Shown here: one piece after another, positions 1-6,121 of the stretch
Layout: the number at the start of each line of letters is the position of its first letter
How positions within the stretch are numbered: position 1 is the first letter of the stretch
Origin: Bacteroidales bacterium
GTDB lineage: Bacteria; Bacteroidota; Bacteroidia; Bacteroidales; NBLH01
Assembly (NCBI GenBank): GCA_026988445.1
Contig: JALSLF010000449.1
Location: 1 to 10,996 of the forward strand
Length of the DNA: 10,996 bases
Direction of reading: 5' to 3'
Position numbers and translations under genes: made by a program
The notes under the pieces: generated by a model
Databases searched by the model: none
Told to the model about the DNA's origin: nothing
Seen by the model: the letters and a program-made list of their open reading frames with translations, nothing else

Positions 1-117
1 AAAACCAGCTCCCCAGCGTTTCTCAAATAGATATTGCTCACACGCCTCTTCACTATTGAATTTTTCGTCAAATTCTATACTGTTTTTTGGGAATGATGAA
101 AATATTTGCTCCTCCAT
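1..117 (-). CDS. IS1595-family transposase, N-terminal 39 residues (cut by window edge)
   Basis: An open frame starts at ATG 117 and runs off the left edge after 39 codons; it was found by translating the edge by hand. The visible peptide begins MEEQIFSSFPKNSIEFDEKF and continues with an E-E-A-C-x-x-Y-L segment (residues 23-30) and R-W-G-A-G-F (34-39). This is the typical start of IS1595/ISXO2-like transposases, where the pattern 'F..EEaC..YL...RW..GF' leads straight into the first CxxC of a zinc-ribbon DNA-binding domain. The zinc ribbon and the DDE-type catalytic core would lie outside the window, so I cannot tell whether the element is intact. The start lies 80 bp downstream of the thiolase stop, so the terminal inverted repeat of the element should fall within 118-196. 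I could not identify it with only one end visible. Family assignment rests on pattern recognition of a short N-terminus. Confidence 0.7.
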   Translation of the reverse strand, partial: MEEQIFSSFPKNSIEFDEKFNSEEACEQYLFEKRWGAGF

Positions 118-196
118 ATTTTTTTTTGCTAAAGTAACTCGAATATTCTTAATATGCAAAAAGTTTTTTTCATTCTTTTAATTTAAATAACCGTTT

Positions 197-1492
197 TTAA
201 ATACGTTCTATAATCATTGCATGACCATGTCCACCTGCGGCACAAGCAGCAATAAGTGCAAATTGTTTGTTTTCGTTTATTAAACGGTTTGCAGCTGTTG
301 TAATTAATCGCCCGCCGGTTGCACCAAACGGATGCCCAAGCGATAAGGAGCCGCCTAAAATATTCAGTTTATCCATAGGAATTTCTCCAAATTTACCGGA
401 TAAACCTAAATTTTCTTTACCGAATTTATCAGAGTTTAAGGCTTTAAGTACGGCTAAAATCTGTGCAGCAAAAGCTTCGTGAATTTCAAAAACACCTATA
501 TCCTTTAAATCCATACCTGCCATTTTCAACACCTTGGGTATGGCATAAGCCGGTCCCAGTAAAAGTTCTGTTTTAGGGTCTCTTCCCACAAAAGTATAGC
601 TAAGGATGCGTGCTTTGGGTTTAAGCCCGAGTTTTCCGGCTTTTTCTTCCGACATCAGCAAAACTGCCGAAGCACCATCGGTTAAAAAGGATGAATTTGC
701 GGCGGTTAATGTTCCGTTTTTCTTATCAAAAGCAGGACGAAGTTTTGCTAATTTTTCAACGGTACTGTCTGCTCTGTAGGTATTGTCTTTATTCACAATT
801 TTATATTCCGGCAAGGTTTCAACAGCAGCAATTTCCGCATCTAAAATACCTGCATCGGCAGCTCTTGATGCAAGTTTATGCGAACGAACAGCATACTCGT
901 CTTGTTCTTTACGTGAAATATTCATGTGTGCTGCTAATAGTTCGGCATCTTGCCCCATGCTTAAGCCGGTTGTAAACTCAGTTATATCAGGTATTTCCGG
1001 TTTAAAATCGGCAAAGCGCAAACTGGTCAGGAATTTTAAAGTATCGCCAAAATTTTTAATTTTTCGGGCATTAAACAGCTTTTTGCGCATTTTTTTACGG
1101 AACATAATTGGTATATCCGAAACACTGTCTGTCCCACCTGCAATAGCAACTTCTATATTTCCCAAACGTATCATATCCACAGCCTGTGCAATTGCAACAT
1201 TTGCCGAAATACAAGCTTGCGAAACGGTATGAGCCGGTGTTTCGGGGGATAAGCCTGCAGTAAGCATTGCTTCACGCGCTACATTAGGAGTGCTGATGTT
1301 ATGAATAACCGTTCCCATAATCACCTGTTCAACAAGCCTGTGTTTAAGGGCTGTTTTATGCAGAAGGCTTTTAATTGCCGATGCACCCAGTTGATAAGAC
1401 ATCATATCCGCATAGTCGGTACCGGAACGAAGAAAAGGCGTTCGGATACCATCTATAAGCACAACATTATGTATTTTTGACAGATTATCCAT
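197..1492 (-). CDS. fadI: 3-ketoacyl-CoA thiolase (acetyl-CoA C-acyltransferase), FadI type
   Basis: This 431-residue protein catalyses the last step of fatty-acid beta-oxidation, the CoA-dependent cleavage of 3-ketoacyl-CoA to acetyl-CoA and a shortened acyl-CoA. It is cytosolic. The length matches FadI and the mitochondrial trifunctional beta subunit (about 430-440), longer than the roughly 390 residues of FadA/AtoB thiolases. All catalytic elements are visible: nucleophile Cys94 in VSQACIS, His338 in EIHEAFAAQ, the N-x-x-G-G-x(5)-GHPFGATG block (Asn377 to Gly393, with His387), and Cys417 in AACAAGGHGHA. The basic loop near 131-147 is also typical of the FadI/HADHB branch. FadI normally forms a complex with FadJ, but no FadJ-like gene lies in the window. 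The ATG at 1492 is preceded by an AT-rich stretch without a Shine-Dalgarno motif, and a possible -7 element lies at 1560-1567. GC content is well above that of its neighbours (see findings). The enzyme could also run in the synthetic direction. Confidence 0.93.
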   Translation of the reverse strand: MDNLSKIHNVVLIDGIRTPFLRSGTDYADMMSYQLGASAIKSLLHKTALKHRLVEQVIMGTVIHNISTPNVAREAMLTAGLSPETPAHTVSQACISANVAIAQAVDMIRLGNIEVAIAGGTDSVSDIPIMFRKKMRKKLFNARKIKNFGDTLKFLTSLRFADFKPEIPDITEFTTGLSMGQDAELLAAHMNISRKEQDEYAVRSHKLASRAADAGILDAEIAAVETLPEYKIVNKDNTYRADSTVEKLAKLRPAFDKKNGTLTAANSSFLTDGASAVLLMSEEKAGKLGLKPKARILSYTFVGRDPKTELLLGPAYAIPKVLKMAGMDLKDIGVFEIHEAFAAQILAVLKALNSDKFGKENLGLSGKFGEIPMDKLNILGGSLSLGHPFGATGGRLITTAANRLINENKQFALIAACAAGGHGHAMIIERI

Positions 1493-1559
1493 TATTTATT
1501 TTTTTGAATGACTTATATTTAATTTTTTTGTATAAAATTAGAAAAAATACAAACCAAAG

Positions 1560-1567
1560 CAAATTTA
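1560..1567 (-). promoter_or_regulatory. Candidate Bacteroidota -7 promoter element for the thiolase
   Basis: The minus strand reads TAAATTTG, an exact match to the Bacteroidota -7 consensus TAnnTTTG. It would place transcription start near 1553 and give the thiolase mRNA a leader of about 60 nt. I see no TTTG-type -33 element at the expected distance (about 19-21 bp), so this is only a candidate. The 99-bp region 1493-1591 is shared with the divergent gene at 1592, for which I found only a 7/8 match (TATATTTA at 1514-1521). Confidence 0.35.
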
Positions 1568-1591
1568 GTCAGGATTTCAAGTTAAAAATAT

Positions 1592-3271
1592 ATGCAAAAA
1601 GAATTTAAGAACCTTTTAAAAGTATTAATCGCATTAATCATTGTATTATTGTTTTTTTCGGTAATACGCGCGTATTTTTATTTTTCAAATCAAAGTGTTT
1701 TTTCCGGAAACCTACACTTATTTCCGGCATTTATTTATGGTTTGGTTTATGATATTCGTTTTGTTTTGTGGATAAACAGTCCGGTTTTGTTTTTATTCTT
1801 TTTCCCTTTTCGTATTCGAAATACTGTTTTTTGGCAAGGAATTGTAAAAATTTTATTTTTGTTGATTAACTTTTCTGTATTGTTGTTTTATTTGCTAAGT
1901 GCTAAGTTTTACAGTGTTCTATCGCCAGACTTTTTAATGTTGAGTGAAAGTGATGATTTTATTCTTTCTTTATTGCTCAGCCTTTCTAAATTAAGATTTG
2001 GTTTCCTTAATGTATGGGATGTACTGTTGTTTTCAGCTTTTGCTTTTATTGTTTTATGGCAGATTTTTCCTTCAATAAACATAATGCTTTTTGAGCGTAC
2101 AAAATCAAATAAATTAACTCGTTATGCATTAAGTATTTTAACAATTATTATTTTTCTTTTAGGGATTTATGAACATAAATACAAACCGGGAAATTGGCAA
2201 ACATCTTTATATCGTTATGAAAATCAACCGAGTGCACTTTTATCCATCAATAATAGTTATAAATTGATGCATTTATATTTTTTCCCACCTGAAGAAATCC
2301 CCCTGAATATAAATTCTACACAAATAGAAAACTTGTTTTCAGCAGATAAAGTTTATACATCAACTCATAAAAATACGAAAAATGTTATTTTATTGAATAT
2401 TCACTCTGATAAGCAATCTGTTGAAGAATTTATGAATGCCCTAAAAGCTTCCGGCTTTAACATACATCAAAGCCGTAATTTTTATGCTACGCATAAAACT
2501 GATATTTCACAAGCGGATGAGCTATTATTGTCCTTACCTGCATTCACGAATAAACCGGTTTATCAATCAAAATTTGTTTTTAACAGGTTTCGGTCTATTG
2601 CTGATATTTTGCGTGAAAATAATTATCAAACTATTTGGGTGGGTAATCAGGATATTGATAAAAGAATACAAGCGAAGAAAAATTTTTACGGTTTTGATGT
2701 TTTAATTGCACAAACAGGTTTTGATAATTTGTTGTCTGAATTAAATAAAAAAATAAATGAATTAAACCGTAATTATTTTATCTTTATTGATTTAAAAGAT
2801 GAATTTCAGGGAATTGGAGATTTTTTAAGCAATGCGTATTTTAATAAAAACTCATTTATTATAATTAATTTAATACCGGCTGTAAAACAAGATTTTGTAT
2901 TTGGGAAAACACTGTTTTTATTGCCCGGAAAAAATACTGAGCCGGTTTTTCAAAGGGACACTCTTACTGATGTAGATATTTTTCCGAGTTTAATAGATTA
3001 TTTGGGTATTAATACTAAATTTACCGCTTTTGGAGAAAGTATTTTTAAAAAACAGGGGGAAGAATTATTTCAATATACAGGGAATGATTATCTATTACTA
3101 AACGATAGTTTATTATTGCGTTATAATGGAGTATCTACCAAATGGTTAATTAATTACAAAAAAGACCCTGATGAGTATTATGATTTACAGGATAACTATC
3201 CGGTTCAAAAAATTCGGATGGAAAATAAAATAAGAGCAATTCTTCAAGAATATAAAAATAAATTGTATTAA
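1592..3271 (+). CDS. LTA-synthase/sulfatase-like membrane protein, probable pseudoenzyme
   Basis: This 559-residue protein has the layout of LtaS-like phosphoglycerol transferases and related alkaline-phosphatase-superfamily membrane enzymes. Five predicted membrane helices (about 7-30, 41-58, 60-75, 82-103 and 140-160, with a further hydrophobic segment at 177-193) are followed by an extracytoplasmic domain from about 262. Family landmarks remain: the first core strand NVILLNIHS (264-272), the LLLSLPAF segment (311-318), FRSIADILRENNYQTIWVG (333-351), and the C-terminal VDIFPSLIDYLGI (461-473) with FGESIF (480-485). Catalytic positions appear lost. The usual 'ILES' metal-binding Glu is replaced in LLNIHS. 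The Thr/Ser nucleophile region (family 'GRRS-I-E-G') reads HKTDISQ. The D-H metal pair expected after the late core strand is absent from SFIIINLIPA. The domain is also shorter than in active members. It may have a structural or regulatory envelope role, but this is not known. It sits 28 bp upstream of the SMUG2-like gene and is probably co-transcribed with it. Confidence 0.72.
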   Translation: MQKEFKNLLKVLIALIIVLLFFSVIRAYFYFSNQSVFSGNLHLFPAFIYGLVYDIRFVLWINSPVLFLFFFPFRIRNTVFWQGIVKILFLLINFSVLLFYLLSAKFYSVLSPDFLMLSESDDFILSLLLSLSKLRFGFLNVWDVLLFSAFAFIVLWQIFPSINIMLFERTKSNKLTRYALSILTIIIFLLGIYEHKYKPGNWQTSLYRYENQPSALLSINNSYKLMHLYFFPPEEIPLNINSTQIENLFSADKVYTSTHKNTKNVILLNIHSDKQSVEEFMNALKASGFNIHQSRNFYATHKTDISQADELLLSLPAFTNKPVYQSKFVFNRFRSIADILRENNYQTIWVGNQDIDKRIQAKKNFYGFDVLIAQTGFDNLLSELNKKINELNRNYFIFIDLKDEFQGIGDFLSNAYFNKNSFIIINLIPAVKQDFVFGKTLFLLPGKNTEPVFQRDTLTDVDIFPSLIDYLGINTKFTAFGESIFKKQGEELFQYTGNDYLLLNDSLLLRYNGVSTKWLINYKKDPDEYYDLQDNYPVQKIRMENKIRAILQEYKNKLY

Positions 3272-3299
3272 ACCTAAATTAAGCAACAACAAATCAAAC

Positions 3300-3977
3300 A
3301 TGAAGCCAAAACTATCCGAAAATATTATCAATTTTTATTCAAAATTAAAAATAGAACAGAAACTTCCGGAAGGTGTGGAAATTCTTAATCCATATGGAGA
3401 TGATGAAGTTAAGAAAGTTGTAAATAGATTTTACCGGAAATATTATGACGATAATGATGAACGTATTCTTGTTTTAGGCATTAATCCGGGCAGGTTTGGT
3501 GCAGGAGTGACCGGTATCCCATTTACTGACCCTGTGCAATTGGAAAAAAGATGTGAAATTATAAATTCTTTTGATAAAAGACCGGAACTTTCTTCTATTT
3601 TCATATACCGGATGATAGAAGCATACGGAAGTATAAGCGGGTTTTATAAAAAATTTTATTTAAGTTCAATAAGTCCTTTAGGGTTTATTAAGGAAGGTAA
3701 AAATTTGAATTACTATGATATAAAAGCACTTCAAGAAGCGGTTTATGATTTTATGCTTCAAAGTTTAAAGGAGCAGTTAAAGTTTGGTATTCGTAAAGAT
3801 GTTTGTTTTTGTTTAGGACAGGGCAAGAATTTTCAATTTTTAGAAAAATTAAATAAAAAACATCAACTTTTTAATAAAATAATACCATTAGCACATCCGC
3901 GCTATATTTTACAATATAAACGTAAATATGTTCAAGATTATATAGATGAATTTTTATTGAAACTTGCTGAAATTTAG
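3300..3977 (+). CDS. Uracil-DNA glycosylase family protein, SMUG2-like (DUF4918 type)
   Basis: This 225-residue cytosolic protein is a likely base-excision-repair glycosylase that removes uracil, and perhaps other deaminated bases, from DNA. Motif 1 is clear at 59-78: L-G-I-N-P-G-R-F-G-A-G-V-T-G-I-P-F-T-D-P, the counterpart of the SMUG1 'GMNPGPFGMAQTGVPFG' loop, with Asn62 at the catalytic position. A middle block, SSISPLGF (122-129) followed by KNLNYYD (134-140), matches the SMUG-family 'CPLxF...N' base-recognition region. Motif 2 is AHPRYILQY (198-206), with the conserved His199 and Pro200 but Arg-Tyr instead of the SMUG1 Ser-Pro. That variant is what I expect of the SMUG2 subgroup known from Bacteroidota such as Pedobacter. 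The length is slightly below the roughly 230-270 residues of SMUG1 proteins. The ATG at 3300 has no Shine-Dalgarno motif, in line with the rest of the window. The gene probably shares a transcript with the upstream membrane protein, and no functional link between the two is evident. Confidence 0.85.
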   Translation: MKPKLSENIINFYSKLKIEQKLPEGVEILNPYGDDEVKKVVNRFYRKYYDDNDERILVLGINPGRFGAGVTGIPFTDPVQLEKRCEIINSFDKRPELSSIFIYRMIEAYGSISGFYKKFYLSSISPLGFIKEGKNLNYYDIKALQEAVYDFMLQSLKEQLKFGIRKDVCFCLGQGKNFQFLEKLNKKHQLFNKIIPLAHPRYILQYKRKYVQDYIDEFLLKLAEI

Positions 3978-4011
3978 ATAGATATGCTAATTATATTATT
4001 TCCGGTTAAAC

Positions 4012-4040
4012 GTTCAAATGTCTTAGCCGACGATTTGAAC
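4012..4040. terminator. Hairpin between convergent genes, probable (bidirectional) terminator
   Basis: The left arm GTTCAAATGTC (4012-4022) pairs with the right arm GACGATTTGAAC (4029-4040) over 11 base pairs with one bulged G (4032) and a 6-nt loop, TTAGCC. It lies 35 bp after the plus-strand glycosylase stop and just beyond the minus-strand stop at 4045, where a shared terminator is expected. The stem is only moderately GC-rich, and the following plus-strand sequence is T-rich but broken (TTAGCTAATTTATTTG), so intrinsic termination efficiency is uncertain. Confidence 0.6.
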
Positions 4041-4044
4041 TTAG

Positions 4045-5259
4045 CTAATTTATTTGTCTTATTAACATGCCTTTATAAAATTTGCCGCTGCCTTTAAAAA
4101 CCGTAAAATCCAGTTGGCTTTGCATATTTTGGGGGTCTTCATTAGCCATAAATCGGTTGTCCCAAATATGGTTTTTATCAACTTTTACAATTCCTTTTCG
4201 TTTATACCGGGTTCTTCCGTCTTTATCCATAACTTGTTCAAGTACTTCAAAACGGTCGCCTTTTTCCAAGCCTTCTTTTAAGCCGATTTTAGCAGCAAGG
4301 GGGTCAACGCTATATAAAGGGGTTTTGGTTCTAAATACTTCGTATTTACGTTGCAATTTTGCAATTACCGCATCCATGGCTCTAACGGTTGCTGTTCGGA
4401 TTAATTCTTCTTCACTTTTTTTCGTGTAGGATGTTGATTGTAAATCTGCCCAAGCAATTTCATAACCCACAAACTTTAATTTAAAGATATCCGAATTATC
4501 AAAAGCCTTTTTTCTTTCCGGCTCAAAACTGTCTTTATCCATCCAGTATTGTTCGTAAAAAACTGCCGCAACCGAATCGTTCCAATCCAATTGATATAAA
4601 TATGAAAAAGTACGAATTACATAACCTTTGCCAAAGGTTGTAAGTAATTCATCGGCAGTTTCCGTATCGATATCAACATCGGCTAATTCAGCAACATCTT
4701 TTAATAATGAAAGTCCTGCTTTGGTTTTATTTGCCACTTCTTCTTTGCTGATGTAATCAAAATCATTTACTATCACAAAAGTATTTTTAATAAGTTCTTC
4801 GCCGGCATCAGCCAATAATGCCATTCCTCTTTTACTGCTCAATGCCAGTTTAACATCCATATCAGAAGCATTGTAAGTGCCTCTTTCAGCAAGCAAATTA
4901 ACATCAAAAGTACCTTGCGGTGTACGGTTAAACCATTTGGCTACAAGTTTCTTTGCCACTTCATTTTCTTTTAAATAATTGCTAATATTTTCTTGCTGAA
5001 TACGAACTTTCTCTTCTTTTTTTATTTTTAAATTTACAGCATTTGGTATTTTTCGCTCTTGCAGCAAATGATTATTAAACTTATCGGGAATGGGTGCTTC
5101 AATAAAAGTTTTTTGAATTTCTGTTGAATATTGGCGTGTGGGCTCACTAATCATCAATGTATATAAAGAACTTCTACGGTAAATTACATCTCCGTCAATT
5201 TTTTGTCCTGAAATAATGTTTGAAATACTTAAAAGAAGTATGAGTATAAATAGTTTCAT
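4045..5259 (-). CDS. Secreted protein of unknown function
   Basis: I do not recognise this 404-residue protein. I start it at ATG 5259 because the signal peptide begins there: M-K, a hydrophobic core at about 3-16, and a probable cleavage site near SGQK (17-20). Extending the frame to a TTG at 5283 would add eight residues before the signal. There is no lipobox Cys, so the mature protein is probably soluble in the periplasm or weakly attached to the outer membrane. A charged, probably helical region at about 77-110 is followed by a mixed alpha/beta body containing NTFVIVNDFDYIS (159-171). The C-terminal part (about 330-404) is rich in beta-type residues: GLEKGDRFEVLE (330-341), then D-G-R-T-R-Y-K-R-K-G-I-V-K-V (347-360) and KGMLIRQIN at the end. 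This looks like a small beta-barrel or SH3-like tail. The gene is divergent from the DUF2807/PagL-like pair, which are also envelope proteins. Confidence 0.8.
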   Translation of the reverse strand: MKLFILILLLSISNIISGQKIDGDVIYRRSSLYTLMISEPTRQYSTEIQKTFIEAPIPDKFNNHLLQERKIPNAVNLKIKKEEKVRIQQENISNYLKENEVAKKLVAKWFNRTPQGTFDVNLLAERGTYNASDMDVKLALSSKRGMALLADAGEELIKNTFVIVNDFDYISKEEVANKTKAGLSLLKDVAELADVDIDTETADELLTTFGKGYVIRTFSYLYQLDWNDSVAAVFYEQYWMDKDSFEPERKKAFDNSDIFKLKFVGYEIAWADLQSTSYTKKSEEELIRTATVRAMDAVIAKLQRKYEVFRTKTPLYSVDPLAAKIGLKEGLEKGDRFEVLEQVMDKDGRTRYKRKGIVKVDKNHIWDNRFMANEDPQNMQSQLDFTVFKGSGKFYKGMLIRQIN

Positions 5260-5327
5260 AATAACATAAAAGAAGTTAAACAATACTGCAAATTACTAAA
5301 AAAAGAACATAAGAATAAAACACTTAG

Positions 5328-5348
5328 TAAAATAATAATGGTATTTTA
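5328..5348. repeat. Small AT-only inverted repeat in the divergent promoter region
   Basis: TAAAATA (5328-5334) and TATTTTA (5342-5348) form a perfect 7-bp inverted repeat with a 7-nt spacer. It covers roughly -27 to -47 relative to the start site implied by the TAnnTTTG element at 5361, where an operator or activator site could sit. The arms contain only A and T in an AT-rich region, so chance occurrence is quite possible. Confidence 0.25.
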
Positions 5349-5360
5349 TCAAAAGCATTT

Positions 5361-5368
5361 TATATTTG
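5361..5368 (+). promoter_or_regulatory. Candidate Bacteroidota -7 promoter element for the DUF2807/PagL-like pair
   Basis: TATATTTG is an exact match to TAnnTTTG. Transcription would start near 5375, only about 9 nt before the ATG at 5384, so the transcript would have a very short leader. This supports starting the gene at the ATG, since the in-frame TTG at 5366 lies inside the promoter motif itself. No clear TTTG -33 element is seen upstream. Confidence 0.5.
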
Positions 5369-5383
5369 TGCTTTTATAAAAAT

Positions 5384-6121
5384 ATGAGCATACCGGATAG
5401 AAATATAATTATTTTGTTTTTTTTGTTAATTCTTAGTTTTTCTTGCGAGAAAAAAAATTGTTTAAGTTCGGCAGGCTCATCAGTTTCAGAAGAAAGAATA
5501 TTACCCCGTTTTCAGTATATTGATGCTTACGATAATTTTCAAATTTATCTTCAAAACGATACCGTACATAAAGTACTTATTGAAACGGGTGAAAAATTAA
5601 TGCCTTTTATCGAAACTTATGTTCAAAACGATACACTTATTATCAAAGACAATAATACTTGTAATTTTTTAAAAAACTATCCCAAGCGAACAATATATAT
5701 ATCGGTTGATACATTAAAGCACATAGACATTAATAATGCTGCTGATTTATTTACAGTGGATACTTTTCGAGTGAAATCATGCTCTGTTCGTTTTCTTGGA
5801 GATATTGGGAGCTGTGACTTAAGCGTGGACGCTTATGTTTTTCAATTACAAATTTGGTATGCAAGTGGCGATTTTAAAATTAAAGGCAAAGCCTATTCTT
5901 CGTATTTAAGTGCTGAACAAACTTCGTTTATTTATGCGGATAGCTTGCAAAATACGGTTTGCCATGCATATAATAACAGCAAAGGCGATATTTATGCTCA
6001 ATCCGGGAGATATTTTTATTATAGATTAAAAGATACAGGAAATATTTATTATTCAGGCAATCCTGATACGATTATTGTTCAAGAACATTCAGGTACCGGT
6101 AAATTAATAAAAAAAGATTGA
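5384..6121 (+). CDS. DUF2807 (head GIN domain) lipoprotein
   Basis: The product is a 245-residue envelope lipoprotein. The signal peptide (1-20) ends in the lipobox L-S-F-S-C, giving a lipidated Cys21 followed by E-K-K-N. From about 43 to 230 the protein follows the pattern of the 'putative auto-transporter adhesin, head GIN domain' (DUF2807). An opening strand, FQYIDAYDNFQIYLQND (43-59), leads to KVLIETGEKLMPFIETYVQN (63-82), TLIIKDNN (84-91) and TIYISVDTLKHIDINNAADL (103-122). Short irregular repeats of the beta-solenoid type follow, ending with GNIYYSGNPDTIIVQEHSGT (219-238). Such proteins are common in Bacteroidota and mostly of unknown function. The family's usual G/S-rich 'SGASD' repeats are poorly preserved here (for example NNAAD and WYASGD), and Cys residues at 26, 93, 133, 144 and 193 may form disulfides. 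Its stop overlaps the start of the PagL-like gene (TGATG), so the two are almost certainly translated together. Confidence 0.82.
   Translation: MSIPDRNIIILFFLLILSFSCEKKNCLSSAGSSVSEERILPRFQYIDAYDNFQIYLQNDTVHKVLIETGEKLMPFIETYVQNDTLIIKDNNTCNFLKNYPKRTIYISVDTLKHIDINNAADLFTVDTFRVKSCSVRFLGDIGSCDLSVDAYVFQLQIWYASGDFKIKGKAYSSYLSAEQTSFIYADSLQNTVCHAYNNSKGDIYAQSGRYFYYRLKDTGNIYYSGNPDTIIVQEHSGTGKLIKKD

Noticed and set aside
118..180. Runs of T/A after the thiolase stop, considered as a terminator or IS inverted repeat
   Set aside because: The only clear symmetry is the 8-bp palindrome GAATATTC (141-148). There is no GC-bearing stem, and with one end of the element unseen no repeat pair can be shown.
267..1232. 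Plus-strand open frames inside the thiolase gene
   Set aside because: They are antisense to a well-conserved enzyme, have low-complexity Ser/Ile/Leu-rich compositions and match no family. They arise from the thiolase codon pattern.
2484..2705. Short plus-strand frame inside the LTA-synthase-like gene
   Set aside because: It lies wholly within a longer frame whose protein has recognisable family segments. The short product has no features of its own.
4082..4429. Plus-strand open frame opposite the secreted protein
   Set aside because: It is antisense to a protein with a clear signal peptide and balanced composition. Its own translation is Ser/Leu-rich without motifs.
5366..5383. TTG start adding six residues to the DUF2807 lipoprotein
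   Set aside because: The TTG lies inside the TATATTTG promoter match, and the ATG at 5384 gives a normal lipoprotein signal peptide.
6118..6120. TTG start for the PagL-like protein
   Set aside because: The ATG directly after it gives the common TGATG overlap and an equally good signal peptide.
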